Origin: Unio delphinus
Lineage: Eukaryota; Mollusca; Bivalvia; Unionida; Unionidae
Direction of reading: 5' to 3'
Assembly: GCA_029339505.1 (NCBI GenBank)
Contig: JAQISU010001239.1
Coordinates: forward strand, 8,688,001 to 8,752,000
Length of the DNA stretch: 64,000 nt
The notes under the pieces were generated by a model that was not told where the DNA came from, did not search any database, and saw nothing but the letters and a program-made list of their open reading frames with translations. Made by a program: the position numbers and the translations under genes. Of this stretch, positions 34,979-45,295 are shown piece by piece (positions within the stretch are counted from its first letter, which is position 1; every line of letters begins with the position of its first letter).

Positions 34979-35745
34979 GACCACGCGGTGGTAATTGAGT
35001 ATCCTCGAGAATCACTTGTAATTGTTCCCGTGTAAATCCGCGCTGAGGAGCAGTTGAATCTAATCTATAGATTGCAGGTTTACCCATGGATCTTTTTATG
35101 TTAGATATTTTATGTGTAGTGACACTCCAAATAAGATCAGTAGCTCTTGTTTTACCGCCATCGAGTTCTCCTGGTTCATATAAATATCTCACAGTGACAT
35201 TGCTGAGTATTCGTTGTTTTGAAAAATCATTTTGAGTTTTTTCTTCGTGATGGCGTTAATAGGTTTCATATTAATTGTTCGAGTAATTTCATTATTTATT
35301 GCGGTAATAACACCTGGTAAGCTCTTGACTCATTCACGAGATCTTGTATCCTGGATAAATTTCCTCGCGTATTGATATCCAAATAACCGCTCAGCATGTG
35401 CCCGATTAAATCATTCAACAATTGCGTAATCGCAATGTAGTGCAGTATGTCCTCGTCTGATGGTGACATTATGATGCTTCATTGTTGATAACACTGCACC
35501 CTGAAATTCCTTGCCAAGATCAACTTGTAATAGATTTGGCCAGTGCAGAGGTCCTCGTCGATAAATCCTTTCAAACGCAGAAGCTACTTCAATTGATGAC
35601 TTTGTCTTTAGCGGCTCTGCTTGTTTGTATCTACTTGCAATATCAACTACGGTTAGCGCATACTTGTATGTTTGTTTATTAACAATAACATGCGGCAGAA
35701 ATAATATATCAGCTTGATGAACTTCATTAGGGACGCTGACATCTT
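34979..35745 (-). pseudogene. Integrase, copy A, truncated by copy C
   Basis: Minus-strand frames encode HQADILFLPH (first catalytic Asp) near 35,720, LLQVDPGKEFQG (second Asp) near 35,530 and RFN near 35,420. The C-terminal SH3-like end (LYEPGELDGGKTRATDLIWS) is open at 35,192-34,979. The normal stop is lost and stops and frameshifts occur in between. The gene ends abruptly at 35,745, where copy C terminal sequence begins. Confidence 0.7.
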
Positions 35746-35880
35746 TTTATAGTCATCTATTCGGAAAATTAAGGCTTCCTCGAAAAATGAATCGGACAAG
35801 CGTCGATTCGGCAAACTAAGGCTTCCTCGAAATCGTAAAAAGATGAGATGCCATGGTCGTTGTCGCCGCCCCCTCTGCTG
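35746..35880. repeat. Left terminal-repeat remnant of copy C
   Basis: It contains two copies of AAGGCTTCCTCGAAA and the words GATGCCATGGTCGTTGTCG and CCCCCTCTGCTGCT, matching the inner part of the copy B terminal repeats. The outer part starting AGCAGCAG is missing or diverged, so the exact end is uncertain. Confidence 0.55.
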
Positions 35881-36545
35881 CTATGAGTTAACCGAATATT
35901 TATTAGTCCGATACGATATCGCGTCCGAGTGTGATAAATTTAACATCACAAATCCATGTGGGATTGACTGAGCGTGACTAAAGAAATTTCTAAATCGATT
36001 ATGATCCATATCACCGCTGCACCAAGTCTGGTGAATATTTCGTAGCGTATGAGTATCAACTCCGTTAAACACGCACAATAAATTGCAGTTATCTCTGATC
36101 ACTTTTGGTATTTGAGTGTATCGTTGAGTAACATATATCACGTCAGTGTTTTTATGTCTGCCTCGGGAAAATATCCTAGCGGGGTTCTTTTGATTATCTA
36201 ACATGATATCATCATATACGACCAAATTGTTAATACCTCCATCAATATCATCAATGCTCGGTGCTTCTTCGATATCGGTTATAAACTCAATAATACCCTC
36301 GCCGGATTCTCCTACCGCGCTGTCGTTAAAATCTTTTAATACATTGTAACATTGTTGATCGTCTGCACTTGGAGCTATCAAATACAACTTGTCCCATTTC
36401 ATCCATCTCGTTATTAAATTAAGTAGCAATTGTGTCGTGCCACTTCCAGATGGTCCCATTTTAATCATTCTAATTGAATTCGGCAACATCGCATAGTGTT
36501 TAATAGGTTCTCGTTGTCGGGTAGCTGAATAATCAATTAAATTCG
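35881..36545 (-). pseudogene. Packaging ATPase (A32/FtsK-HerA type), copy C
   Basis: 202 open codons follow a lost start (the aligned ATG reads ACG at about 36,535). Walker A reads GPSGSGTTQ: the Lys that binds phosphate is Thr. Walker B is NLVVYDDIMLD, and an arginine-rich RHKNTDVIYVTQRYTQIPK block follows, as in ATPases that pump DNA into capsids. With the Walker Lys and the start codon lost, it is inactive. Divergent from the Zn-ribbon/PLA2 gene. Confidence 0.8.
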
Positions 36546-36563
36546 TGTTATTATATATAAATT

Positions 36564-36895
36564 ATGGATCTATATTGTGTGAAGTGTAAGGCGCGTACTG
36601 GCACAGATGACTTGACGACGATTACAACTAAAAAAAATCGATTAGCAATTTCTGGTAAGTGTGTACAATGCATTACAAAAAAATTTAGATTTGTTTCCCT
36701 AGATAAATCAAAGGGATTTAAAAAAACGAGGAGGCGATATTGCAGCCAAGCTAACTAAACTACCGGGAACACCGTGGGCGAAGTATCAAGGAGAAAAACA
36801 CCTTCCTGTGTATAGTTATTGTGGACCCGGGACTAGACTCGATATTCGACTTGATGATCAAAACCAACCCCGATCGGGTGAATATCCAATAAACG
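36564..36895 (+). pseudogene. Zn-ribbon + PLA2 protein, 5' half, copy C
   Basis: ATG at 36,564. Residues 5-44 hold CVKC and CVQC pairs around a Lys/Thr-rich loop, resembling the DUF5679 Zn-ribbon. After a frameshift near 36,730 the frame reads HLPVYSYCGPGTRLDIRLDD, the Ca-binding YxGPG loop of parvovirus-type phospholipase A2. Copy B interrupts it at AATAAACG; the catalytic part resumes at 52,892. In parvoviruses this activity breaches the endosome; here that is inference. Confidence 0.7.
36891..36895. repeat. Target-site duplication of copy B, left (AAACG)
   Basis: Matches 52,892-52,896. A preceding T on the left, and T as the last base of the right repeat, make a 6-bp TAAACG reading equally possible. 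Confidence 0.85.
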
Positions 36896-37213
36896 AGCAG
36901 CAGAGGGGGCTAATCCTACAACTTTTTTAGAAGCGTCGACGAGTTAATCTGAGGCTTCTTCGAAAATACGTTATAGAAGCATCCATTCAGCAAAATAAAA
37001 TTAAAAAAAGCGATGCCACCCACCCCATGGATTTAATTTATATAGTTAACGATGAGTTATGAGTGGCGAATCCTAATTTTACAGGCGATTTTTAGCAAAC
37101 TGAGGCCTCCTTAAAATGCATAATAGAAACCTCCATTGGGTAAAAATGATGCCAAACCTCGTTGTAATTCGCCCCTTCTGCTGCTATGGATTTAATTTAT
37201 GTAGTTAACGATG
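36896..37213 (+). repeat. Copy B left terminal inverted repeat
   Basis: It matches the reverse complement of 52,572-52,891 almost throughout, from AGCAGCAGAGGG to GTAGTTAACGA. Inside is a roughly 150-bp subrepeat (ATGGATTTAATTTATRTAG, GCAAACTGAGGC, CCTCCATTGGG); a further copy follows at 37,190-37,310, inside the element. A reversed CTTCTGCTGCT near 37,180 makes the repeat itself partly palindromic. Confidence 0.9.
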
Positions 37214-37350
37214 AGATAATGATTAACAGACCAACTCTTTTTGCGTCTGATTTAGCTAAACTGAGGCTTCCTCGAAATGCTTAATAGAAGCCTCCATTGG
37301 GTAAAAAAAACGACACCATTGATATTGTCGCGTCTGGTTAATAAATTATT

Positions 37351-38024
37351 TCAACCGATCATTTGATCGAGTCCGATACGATATCGTGTTCGAGGGTCAT
37401 GCAAATTTATTGTTATAAATCCGTATGGGAATGACTGAGCGTGACTAAAGAAATTTCGAAATTGATTAAAGTCCATATCGGAGCACCATGTCTGCCAAAT
37501 ATTTCGTAGCGTATGTGTATCAACGCCGTTGAATGCAGCAAGAATATTACAGTTATCTCTGATCACTTTTGGAATCTGAGTGTAGCGTTGAGTGACATAT
37601 ATCACGTCGGTGTTTTTATGATTGCCTCTGGAAAAGATCCTAGCTGGGTTTTTTTTGTTTATCTAACATCACATCGTCGTATACGTCTAAATTGTTAATG
37701 CTCCCATCAAGGTCATCCACGAATGGTGCCTCGTCAATATCAGTTATAAAATCAATGACGTTGCCACCTTTAATTTCTGATGCATTCTCGTTTAAAAACC
37801 TTTAACACTTCATAGCATCGTTGATCATCTACGCTAGGAGCAATTAAATACAACTTATCCCACTTCATCCATCTCATTATTAAATTGAGCAACAATTGCG
37901 TCTTGCCGGATCCAGATGGCCCGATTATAATTGCGCGAATAGAGTTTGGTAGCGCTGCATGATGCTTAACTGGTTCTCTTGTTTTAGTCGCTGAAAAATC
38001 AATTATATTCATATCTCTATACAT
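37351..38024 (-). pseudogene. Packaging ATPase (A32/FtsK-HerA type), copy B
   Basis: Starts MYRDMNIID at 38,024 (or the second Met at 38,012). Walker A GPSGSGKTQ is intact, unlike copy C. A frameshift near 37,775 and further shifts to 37,605 destroy the Walker B segment. The downstream half (MIYVTQRYTQIPKVIRDN, then IWQTWCSDMDFNQFRNFFSHAQ) is open to 37,351. Divergent from the Zn-ribbon/PLA2 gene with only a few bases between the two ATGs, so both must share promoter elements inside coding sequence. Confidence 0.8.
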
Positions 38025-38029
38025 AAATT

Positions 38030-38560
38030 ATGGATCTATGTGAAGTGTAAAACGCGTACTAGCACAAATGATGTGACGACAATTACAACTAAAAATAACA
38101 GATCTGCACTTACTGGTAGATGTGCAACATGTGGTATAAAAAAGTTTAGATTTGTTTCTATGAAATCCGGAGATGTTTTTAAATAAAACGAGGAGGTGAT
38201 ATTGCAGCCAAGTTAGCGAAATTCAATGGAACACCGTGGACAAAGTATCCAGGAGAAAAGCACCTTCCAGGATATAGCTACTGTGGCCCAGGAGCATGAT
38301 TAGATATCAGACTTGATGATCAAAACCAGCCTCGACGTGGTGAAGGACCAATAAACGCCATTGATAAGGCGTGTCATGCTAATGATGTTGCATATAAAAG
38401 CAGCAATTTGCAACACAGGCATCTCGCGGATGTGAAATTAATTCATGCGTTAAATGCTATTCTTGACTTCGTCAAGGATATATCTTTCAAAGAAAAATTG
38501 GCTTCGTGGTTGGTAAAATCAGCTATGAAAGGCAAATTGATGATGGGCGCTGATAATTAA
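38030..38560 (+). pseudogene. Zn-ribbon + PLA2 protein, copy B
   Basis: ATG at 38,030, but a short deletion right after it shifts frame and removes the first Cys. The second pair (CATC) and FRFVSM remain. Downstream: HLPGYSYCGPGA then a stop in the Ca loop, LDIRLDDQNQPRRGEGPINA, and KACHANDVAYKSS, where the catalytic His-Asp dyad of PLA2 reads Asn-Asp. The C-terminal end carries a helical FKEKLASWLVKSAMKGKLM. Ends 4 bp before the integrase ATG, so probably co-transcribed with it. Confidence 0.7.
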
Positions 38561-38564
38561 TAAT

Positions 38565-39508
38565 ATGGAATCTATTTATTATTCTCCAAAAGGATACTGG
38601 AGGGGTAACGCTGCAATGAGTAAACTCGCCAACGCCGCAGAAGTGAAAAAGGCCACTGCGGCTAATTGGTTATCCAAACAAGCTATATGGCAAATCTATT
38701 TACCACGTCCTAGCCAAGTTAACTTTTCGCATTTTGATGTTACCGGACCCAATGAAGTTCATCAAGCTGATTTTTTGTTTTTACCACATGACAACGGTTA
38801 CAAATACGCGCTAACCGTAGTTGATGTTGCGAGTCGATACAAACAAGCAGAACCGCTTAAAACAAAGTCGGACACTCAAGTAGCTTCTGCATTTGAAAGG
38901 ATTTATCGACGAGGCCCACTACGCTGGCCAGATCTATTACATGTTGATCCTGGCAAGGAATTTCAAGGTGTGGTTGCATCTACAATGAAACATCACAATG
39001 TCACCATCAGACGAGGGCATACTGCGCTACATCGCGATCAGGCAATTGTTGAACGATTTAATCGGACTCTTGCTGAGCGGTTATTTGGATATCAATACGC
39101 AAAAGAATTCATCCAAGAAAAAAGATCTCGTGAATGGGTCAAAAGGTAACCAGGAGTAGTTGCAGCGCTAAAAAAACGAGATTACCAGAGCAATAAATAT
39201 GAAACCTAACAACGCAATAAAAGAAAAAATATATACCACAACCACAGCGGGATAGCGTTTCTCAACCATTTCTCAGCAATGTCACCGTGAGATATTTATA
39301 TGAACCAGGAGAGCTTGAAGGTGGTAAAAGAAGGGCTACTGATTATATTTGGAGTGTCACTACGCATAAAATATCTACTATAACACGATAAACTGGTAGA
39401 CCATCAATCTATAGATTGGATTCAACCGCCCCTCAGAGGAGTTTTACACGCGAACAACTACAAGTGATTCCTGACGATACTCAATTGCCACCGCATGGTA
39501 TTAACTAG
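38565..39508 (+). pseudogene. Integrase (retrovirus-like DDE), copy B
   Basis: The first 194 codons are open: an N-terminal helical part (GYWRGNAAMSKLANAAEV), HQADFLFLPH (Asp), LLHVDPGKEFQG (Asp) and QAIVERFNRTL (Glu), the DDE triad that inserts Polinton DNA. A frameshift/stop lies near 39,149. The C-terminal SH3-like part (LYEPGELEGGK, YRLDSTAPQRSF) continues in shifted frames to a TAG at 39,506-39,508. Overlaps tail to tail by 8 bp with the polymerase stop. Confidence 0.85.
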
Positions 39509-42500
39509 AGCCGTTGCGTTTGTTGCACTCAAGACAAGTCAACATCACATTGTTTCTGACATGACCGAGACTGTTATTTTTTCTGTCTACGGTAAATTAT
39601 CGAGGATCTTTATCCGAATACTGCCAACGCATTATACAATTGCAACTCGCGCAGTGATTATTCTGTTGTGATTCAGTGCAATTATTAATTCGGCATCAAT
39701 ATAAAATTCGTGTTGTTGTTTTTTTTTTTGTCTTGTTGTTTATATCCGGAGAGTTTTTATTAATGATTTTAACATCAATATCATCCATTGTTGTGTCATC
39801 ATCGCCTGACTCTGTCAAGACATTTCTTCGAAGCTGATTTATTCGCCGTACTCTGGATACTGCAAGATAGACTAAATTCGACCACTCGATGCGATTATCA
39901 ACTATCCAAACAATTATATCCGTGATGGTTAATCCCTGCGAGGAATGTATTGTTGTTACATAACCCAGCGTCCATGGCGATTTATCAGCACGCAATTCAT
40001 CTTCGACAACACTGATATCAACCAGCACGATATCATTTAACACTAGTGTTTGTTTTTCGTTTTGTCCTGGAATTTCAACTTCAATATTCTGCTTTCGTGT
40101 ATCCAAGGGTCTATAACACAGCGGCGTTGGAAGTGTTGGAAATTTTTCTTTGTGTAATTCAAACAACTTTCTCTGAAGTTTGTCTCTGACTATCTTTCTA
40201 CTTGCCACTACAAAATCATTTGGTCTCCATGCTTGCCAAAATTCCTCCATGGGAGTTTCAGGAATTATTTCTCTGATTATTTCACATTGAATTTTATCCG
40301 GTTGTAATCTAATTAATTTCTTGACTTCACGTAATTGTTCATCAAGTGCTCTATAGTCTGGATCGATTTCTTCATAATAGTCAACAAACCCTTTCAACCA
40401 ATCATGTGGACTCCCACCGACAAATGGTGGTGGTTAGCCATGATCTCCACACATTATCACTGCTGTATTCTTTTGCAGCAACCAATCAAGAAACATTTTT
40501 AATACATCCACCGAAACAGTACATATCTCATCCCAAATAATAACCTCGGGAATGAATTTCTCACCCATTCTTTCAGACGTCCATTCATCGCCCTTGTATC
40601 AAAAAAGCTGTGATAAGTACAAGCTTAAACGTTTCGTTGTTTTATCTCTCGCGCTAATCTATGGGTTGGTGTCAGCACAATCATGTTTGTGAAATCCGTA
40701 GGATTTTATCTTTGATATAATTCAATTGCCCGAGTCGTCTTTCCTGACCCGCCACAGCCGTTTAAATAAACTGTTTTATATCTACAAACTGGATCACATA
40801 TCGGTGGTGCATTAGAACGTTCTGATAAATTATTTCCTTGTAAGTAACTGTTTTTAATCTCAACGTCTGCTGATTCAGAATAATCACGCAGTGTTTCCTT
40901 TTTAATTCTCCATGTACCCCAGCGCTCTTCGTCAGTAGCTTCAGTGAATTTAGCCACCTCGTTGATGTACTTTTTGTCAATGTAAAATGAATCAACTGCA
41001 ACTTTAAAAGAAGTGTCAGGAAATCTAATTATCATTGAAAATAAATTGATACAAGCATAACCCAGCATAGACGACCTCAAATGTGTATACGGAGAACTGT
41101 AACCGTCACTGTAAGTAACAACTGTGCCAAATTTTGTTCCATCGGACAAGAAAGCGTCCTTGCGATCCACATATATGTTTTCAGAAACTGCATCCGCGAT
41201 TACAAAGTCATATTCGGTGTTATCTATAATCAACCGTGAAGAGTATCTTTTATAGTCACATTTTTTCCATCCCTGAGTGAATTTTCCAATTATTCTTCTG
41301 CCGAGATCTTTTGCTTCACTGTTTCGTTGATTATATACCCTTTTAGACAACTCAATGATATATTCTTCGTCGGCATCAATATGTTTTCTGGATTCGTCAA
41401 TTATACTATCAAGACTTTCCGGTTCTGGTAACCAGACATTAGTTTGTTTCCGATATGATATAATTGCTTCACTGACTGTCAAAGAATTTAACATTTTTGT
41501 ATCAATCATGAACCGTAATAACGCTATTGGCAGCCATTTCTTTTCAGACATGTGTCTACCAATCCAAATATAACAACAGCGATGAAGTCCTGCAGCGAAT
41601 TCAAATGATACTACACGAGCAAAACCTGTTAAATCAAAGTCGGGTAATGGTCCAATAATTGCAACACGAGTCATTTCATGTACGGGGTGCCCAAATCGTT
41701 TAAACTTCTCAGCGGCGGATCCATAACCAAGAAAACTAGCTGTATAACAAGCAACCATATCAACTGAAATGATATTCGAGGAACCTGTGGTTCCAGAGTC
41801 GTATTTTTGGTTCCATAAACCTCCATAATTAAATTCGAGACAACTACACTTAATATCTGACAAGAATTCAGTTCGTGTTGGTTTCCATGCGTTTTTTTTT
41901 TCTGGCAAAATGAGCTACAACCGATGTAATCGTAAAGCAGTTTGTTAGTAATTGTTCATCATTGTCATTGTCGATGATTTCATCATCCGCCGTTAAAAAC
42001 CCATTAGCTGTTTCTTACAAACTGATCAAAAATATCAGTGCTGCGAAGTAACCACACTGACACGGGGTCGTTTTTACTCAAATGCGCAATAGCATCGAAT
42101 AGTTTTTCTTCAACGTCTCCCAAGAATTCGTCTGGTATATACTCTACTGTTCTGTTCCGTGGAAATATTGTGACCGCGGATGTCCATGCGTGTTCGTTAT
42201 GATCAATAATTTTAATTGGGGTTCCAATTTTGTTATATTTCGATTCATATAATACTTTTCCGGTTATCGTCATAACGGTTATTGGAAATCTCAGTGATGT
42301 TTCTAATTACGCTATATCGCTAATAGTTGCTCCGCGCTCTTTGACTGTTAAACCCCATTGAGCTATTTTGCTACGTCGTAAATCATTTAGTTTGTTCCCT
42401 CGGGATGCATTTGTAAAATGCTCTGTTATTCGTTCTGCTACACAATTTATCCTCGTTGATTGTTTCATTGGTTTTAGTTTTCCTATATCAGGTTTCTCAT

Positions 42501-42964
42501 GTAACGGATATATCCCATAAACAACTGCTGTTTCAGGGTATGCTCGTTCATAGTATGGTTTGTAAATTCTAGTTAACAGACCCGGCTTAGAATCACGGCT
42601 AACAACGACTGTTTTCTTCTCTTTGAGAATTGGTCCCAATTTGTCTCGTATAATCCAATCACCTGATTCCAAATTGACAATGAATTTTACTCTAAAAAAA
42701 ATACTTTTTACTGTCAAGTTGTGATATTATCGTAGCTGAGTTTTCGTCGTTCATGGTGGCATCAACAACGCCATCAATTTGAAATGTTGACCAGCTATGA
42801 GATGCTCCATCACGCTTGAATTCAACAGCACAGTCACGAATTTTTTTTATCAAGCGGTTATCATTTATTGTCCGTTTTGGCACATCTTTGAGGGTTCTAT
42901 CGAGATTGAATTTAATATTTTTGTAAGTCTTAATTGATGATAATCTCTCGAATTTTTCATTCAT
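39501..42964 (-). pseudogene. Family B polymerase-SF1 helicase-HNH fusion, copy B (~1,150 codons)
   Basis: ATG at 42,964, end TAA at 39,501. An N-terminal region of about 390 residues is of unknown fold (SHSWSTFQIDGVVDATMNDE; KIIDHNEHAWTSAV). Palm: ISVDMVACYTASF (motif A, 41,761), LGRRIIGKFTQG (motif B), VAVDSFYID (motif C). Helicase: NGCGGSGKTTRA (40,745), a stop-prone stretch, TIHSSQGLTITD and LAVSRVRR. The C-terminal zinc/HNH module at 39,690-39,501 has FTVDRKNNSLGHVRNN then LTCLECN. Frameshifts near 42,700, 42,300, 41,900, 40,690 and 40,430, plus stops, leave it dead. I cannot pick out canonical exonuclease motifs. Confidence 0.8.
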
Positions 42965-43004
42965 ATAATTAAAGCAAGTATTTAAATAGAAAATTTATTA
43001 TATA
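42965..43004. promoter_or_regulatory. 40-bp divergent promoter, polymerase / Zn-ribbon
   Basis: Only 40 bp separate the two ATGs. They contain CAAGTATTTAAATAGA around a palindromic TATTTAAATA, then TTTATTATATA. The same block precedes the polymerase in copies A (32,656-32,696) and C (57,488-57,530, duplicated at 57,800-57,850). A single TATA-like palindrome could serve both directions. Confidence 0.6.
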
Positions 43005-43256
43005 ATGAATCACTGCAAATGGCTTATGATTGGATCAGCGACTATGTGTAACAAATCATGCAGAATCGAATTCTGTGGGTATCATTTACAAAGCGTGAGA
43101 AACGGTTCGAAAAGTTCTCTCCCATGCCTCCAATGTGGGATGGGCATTAGGGGAAAATCACAATTATGTCTCAATTGTGGCGGCAAACGATACAGAGAAC
43201 TAAAACGCTACTATGACAAACGAATACAAAAATACCGTCATAGACCCCAACGATGA
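43005..43256 (+). CDS. Small Zn-ribbon protein, copy B (83 aa)
   Basis: The open frame starts MNHCKWLMIG. It has CNKSCRIEFCGYH (Cys-x3-Cys-x4-Cys-x2-His), then CLQCG and CLNCGGKRYRELKRYY: two likely zinc sites with a basic C-terminal helix. Conserved in all three copies beside the polymerase. The C-terminal RTPEDYID segment of copy A appears after the stop here in another frame, so this ORF may be slightly shortened. DNA binding is likely but the family is unnamed. Confidence 0.65.
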   Translation: MNHCKWLMIGSATMCNKSCRIEFCGYHLQSVRNGSKSSLPCLQCGMGIRGKSQLCLNCGGKRYRELKRYYDKRIQKYRHRPQR

Positions 43257-43341
43257 CAAAATCATAAGACCCTTCAAGACTATATTGAGAGGTTTATAAA
43301 TAAAGCAAATAATAAATTAGACAAATAGTATTATTATACAA

Positions 43342-43850
43342 ATGAGCCAAGACTTCAGACCTCATCCCGTGCTTGTTAATTACGAAGCTTTTCGTGATGG
43401 TGTTGTTGGACACTGCAGATTGAAGAAATCTGTTGGTGTTGTGAGTAATATGGGATTTTTGAGGTTCAGTGTTGGAAATAAAATATATCTCTGTCACAGA
43501 ATCGAATATGAATCATTTAATGGATTAATCAAAGACGGATTTGTGATTGATCACGTTGATGTATTTCCTCAAAATAACAAATTGGAGAACTTACGAGTTG
43601 TTACTCAAAGTCAGAATACAAAAATGGGAGGAACCGGCAAACACGCAAAAACAGCAAAGAGTGTGAAATCATATAATATGACAACTAACGAAGAAAAAAT
43701 ATTTCAATAAATAAATGCGTCTGGAAAATATTTCGATATTTGTATACCCTCAGTATGATTTGTTGCAGAAGGAATTTATCAGTCTTCTTTTTCAAAACGT
43801 TTTAATAATAGGATTCGATTTGCTTATGTCTAACTATGGTATTAAGGGAC
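43342..43850 (+). pseudogene. HNH (HNH_3/NUMOD-type) endonuclease, copy B
   Basis: 122 codons open. The core reads VIDHVDVFPQNNKLENLRVVTQ: Asp-His, then Asn, then Asn, the HNH_3 pattern, followed by SQNTK. The tail VKSYNMTTNEEKIFQ is the start of a NUMOD1-like DNA-binding motif, and a TAA at 43,708 cuts it; in-frame residues INASGKYFDI continue beyond. Such genes are common in homing elements and giant viruses. Here it is a regular component of the family, since A and C carry it at the same place. Confidence 0.75.
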
Positions 43851-43956
43851 AAGCAAAAAATGATACAGAAACTAACGAAGAGAATCAATGAATGCGGCTG
43901 CAGAACTTTATTCTGGATATTTGTCGTTGTGGGTTAACAATATTTTTTACGATGTC

Positions 43957-45295
43957 CTAGGACTTTACAAACAGACTGATTTGCAAAACTTCACCTCGCA
44001 GATCAATTAAATTATTAGATTGGTCAGTGAGTTTAAAATTAATTCTCGTTAAAGAATTATTATGACATCGCATATAGACTGGATTAGTTGGATCCTCAAT
44101 TATTAGAAATCTTGTAGGAGCTCTTGTTGCAAATGAATACAAAATATATCCCTGCTGAGCTTGATTTGATTGTTCAAGATTTATTTGATAGCTTCCTTCG
44201 ATAACATCACATACTATATTCAATGCAATCACCGAGGATATATTGACGTTGTTCGGAGCGATATGTCTACCACCACCATCTTGGTTATTATTATGTTTGA
44301 GGATTGTTATTGTCGTGATAATTCCATCCAATCATCGTGGATTCTTTTGAATTCAATATCAATGGCATCACTGAGAGATTTTTTTAATTCGTTGGTGTTA
44401 TATCCAGTAATTTTAAATGTTTGAATATCCTCTATGCGGATTTTGTATTTTCTCGCAAACACCCTTTTATAATCGTTGTTCATTAATACTTCTTGAATAG
44501 TTTGCGCATGAAATGTTTCCATATCGTTGATGATTTTGTTACCTGTTTGTACTACACTAATAAATTCATCTCGGGTGAGTGAGCCAGATTTAAGGGATAT
44601 TAACAATAATGAGAAATCATAATTCATCGCTGTTAAATTTTCTTCGATTAATCGGGTTTTAATAAAGCCATCATATTGTGTGAAGGATCCCATGAACTTG
44701 TTGGGAGAATAATCTTGATAACTTTTTACTTCATTGACGGGTTTTATTCTGTCAGTGATATAATCAGATTTTTGTGGTTCAGGTGGTATAAAAATTTCTC
44801 CCAGAGTTCCTCTGGGAGGTGGTACTTCAGGCTATCCTAACACTGATCTGATTGAACTGTTATAAATATCTACGATATATCCCTCTGTGCTTATTTCAAT
44901 CGCAGATGATAGCTTGGCTCGTGAACTGTTATAGCAATTTTCGATTCTTTTCCAGTAATAGATTTAATTCTTCGTTGAAATTCAGCATTGATTTGTTCAA
45001 TTTGATATGACCCCGTTGGCAACGAGACAACGTCCCAATCTGGAGTTCCGTCTTCACGATTTTTCCACGCAAACACTAAAGAATTATTTGGTTGTTGACC
45101 ACCAAACGTTGTCGATCTGATATTAGGCCAACTATGATACACTCGTAGTTTTGCTAGCGCTATCTCTTTCACAGGAATCGGAGTCGGGAAATTTACGCTG
45201 AATTCGGGACGCGTTGAAGTTATTGATATCATGCTTGGTTTCACCGGTGTTGTATTTTCTACTATTTGTTGAAGTAGTTCCTGCGGTGTTGTCAT
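43957..45295 (-). pseudogene. Penton-like single-jelly-roll candidate, copy B
   Basis: ATG at 45,295. VNFPTPIPVKEIALAKLRVYHSW and LPTGSYQIEQINAEFQRRI (45,230-44,960) lead into a frameshift near 44,900 and a stop near 44,835. The central helical part (44,693-44,307) and C-terminal beta-rich end (GSYQINLEQSNQAQQGYIL, FKLTDQSNNLIDLRGE) are open. The start and end match the layout of the penton/minor capsid protein of Polintons. It is the last gene of the capsid block. The assignment rests on pattern and context. Confidence 0.55.

Noticed and set aside
36896..37192. A stand-alone 295-bp MITE with CAGCAGAGGGG ends
   Set aside because: It looked like a MITE because of an internal reversed CTGCTGCT, but the same sequence is inverted at 52,572-52,891 and flanks one 16-kb element with a target duplication, so it is a terminal repeat.
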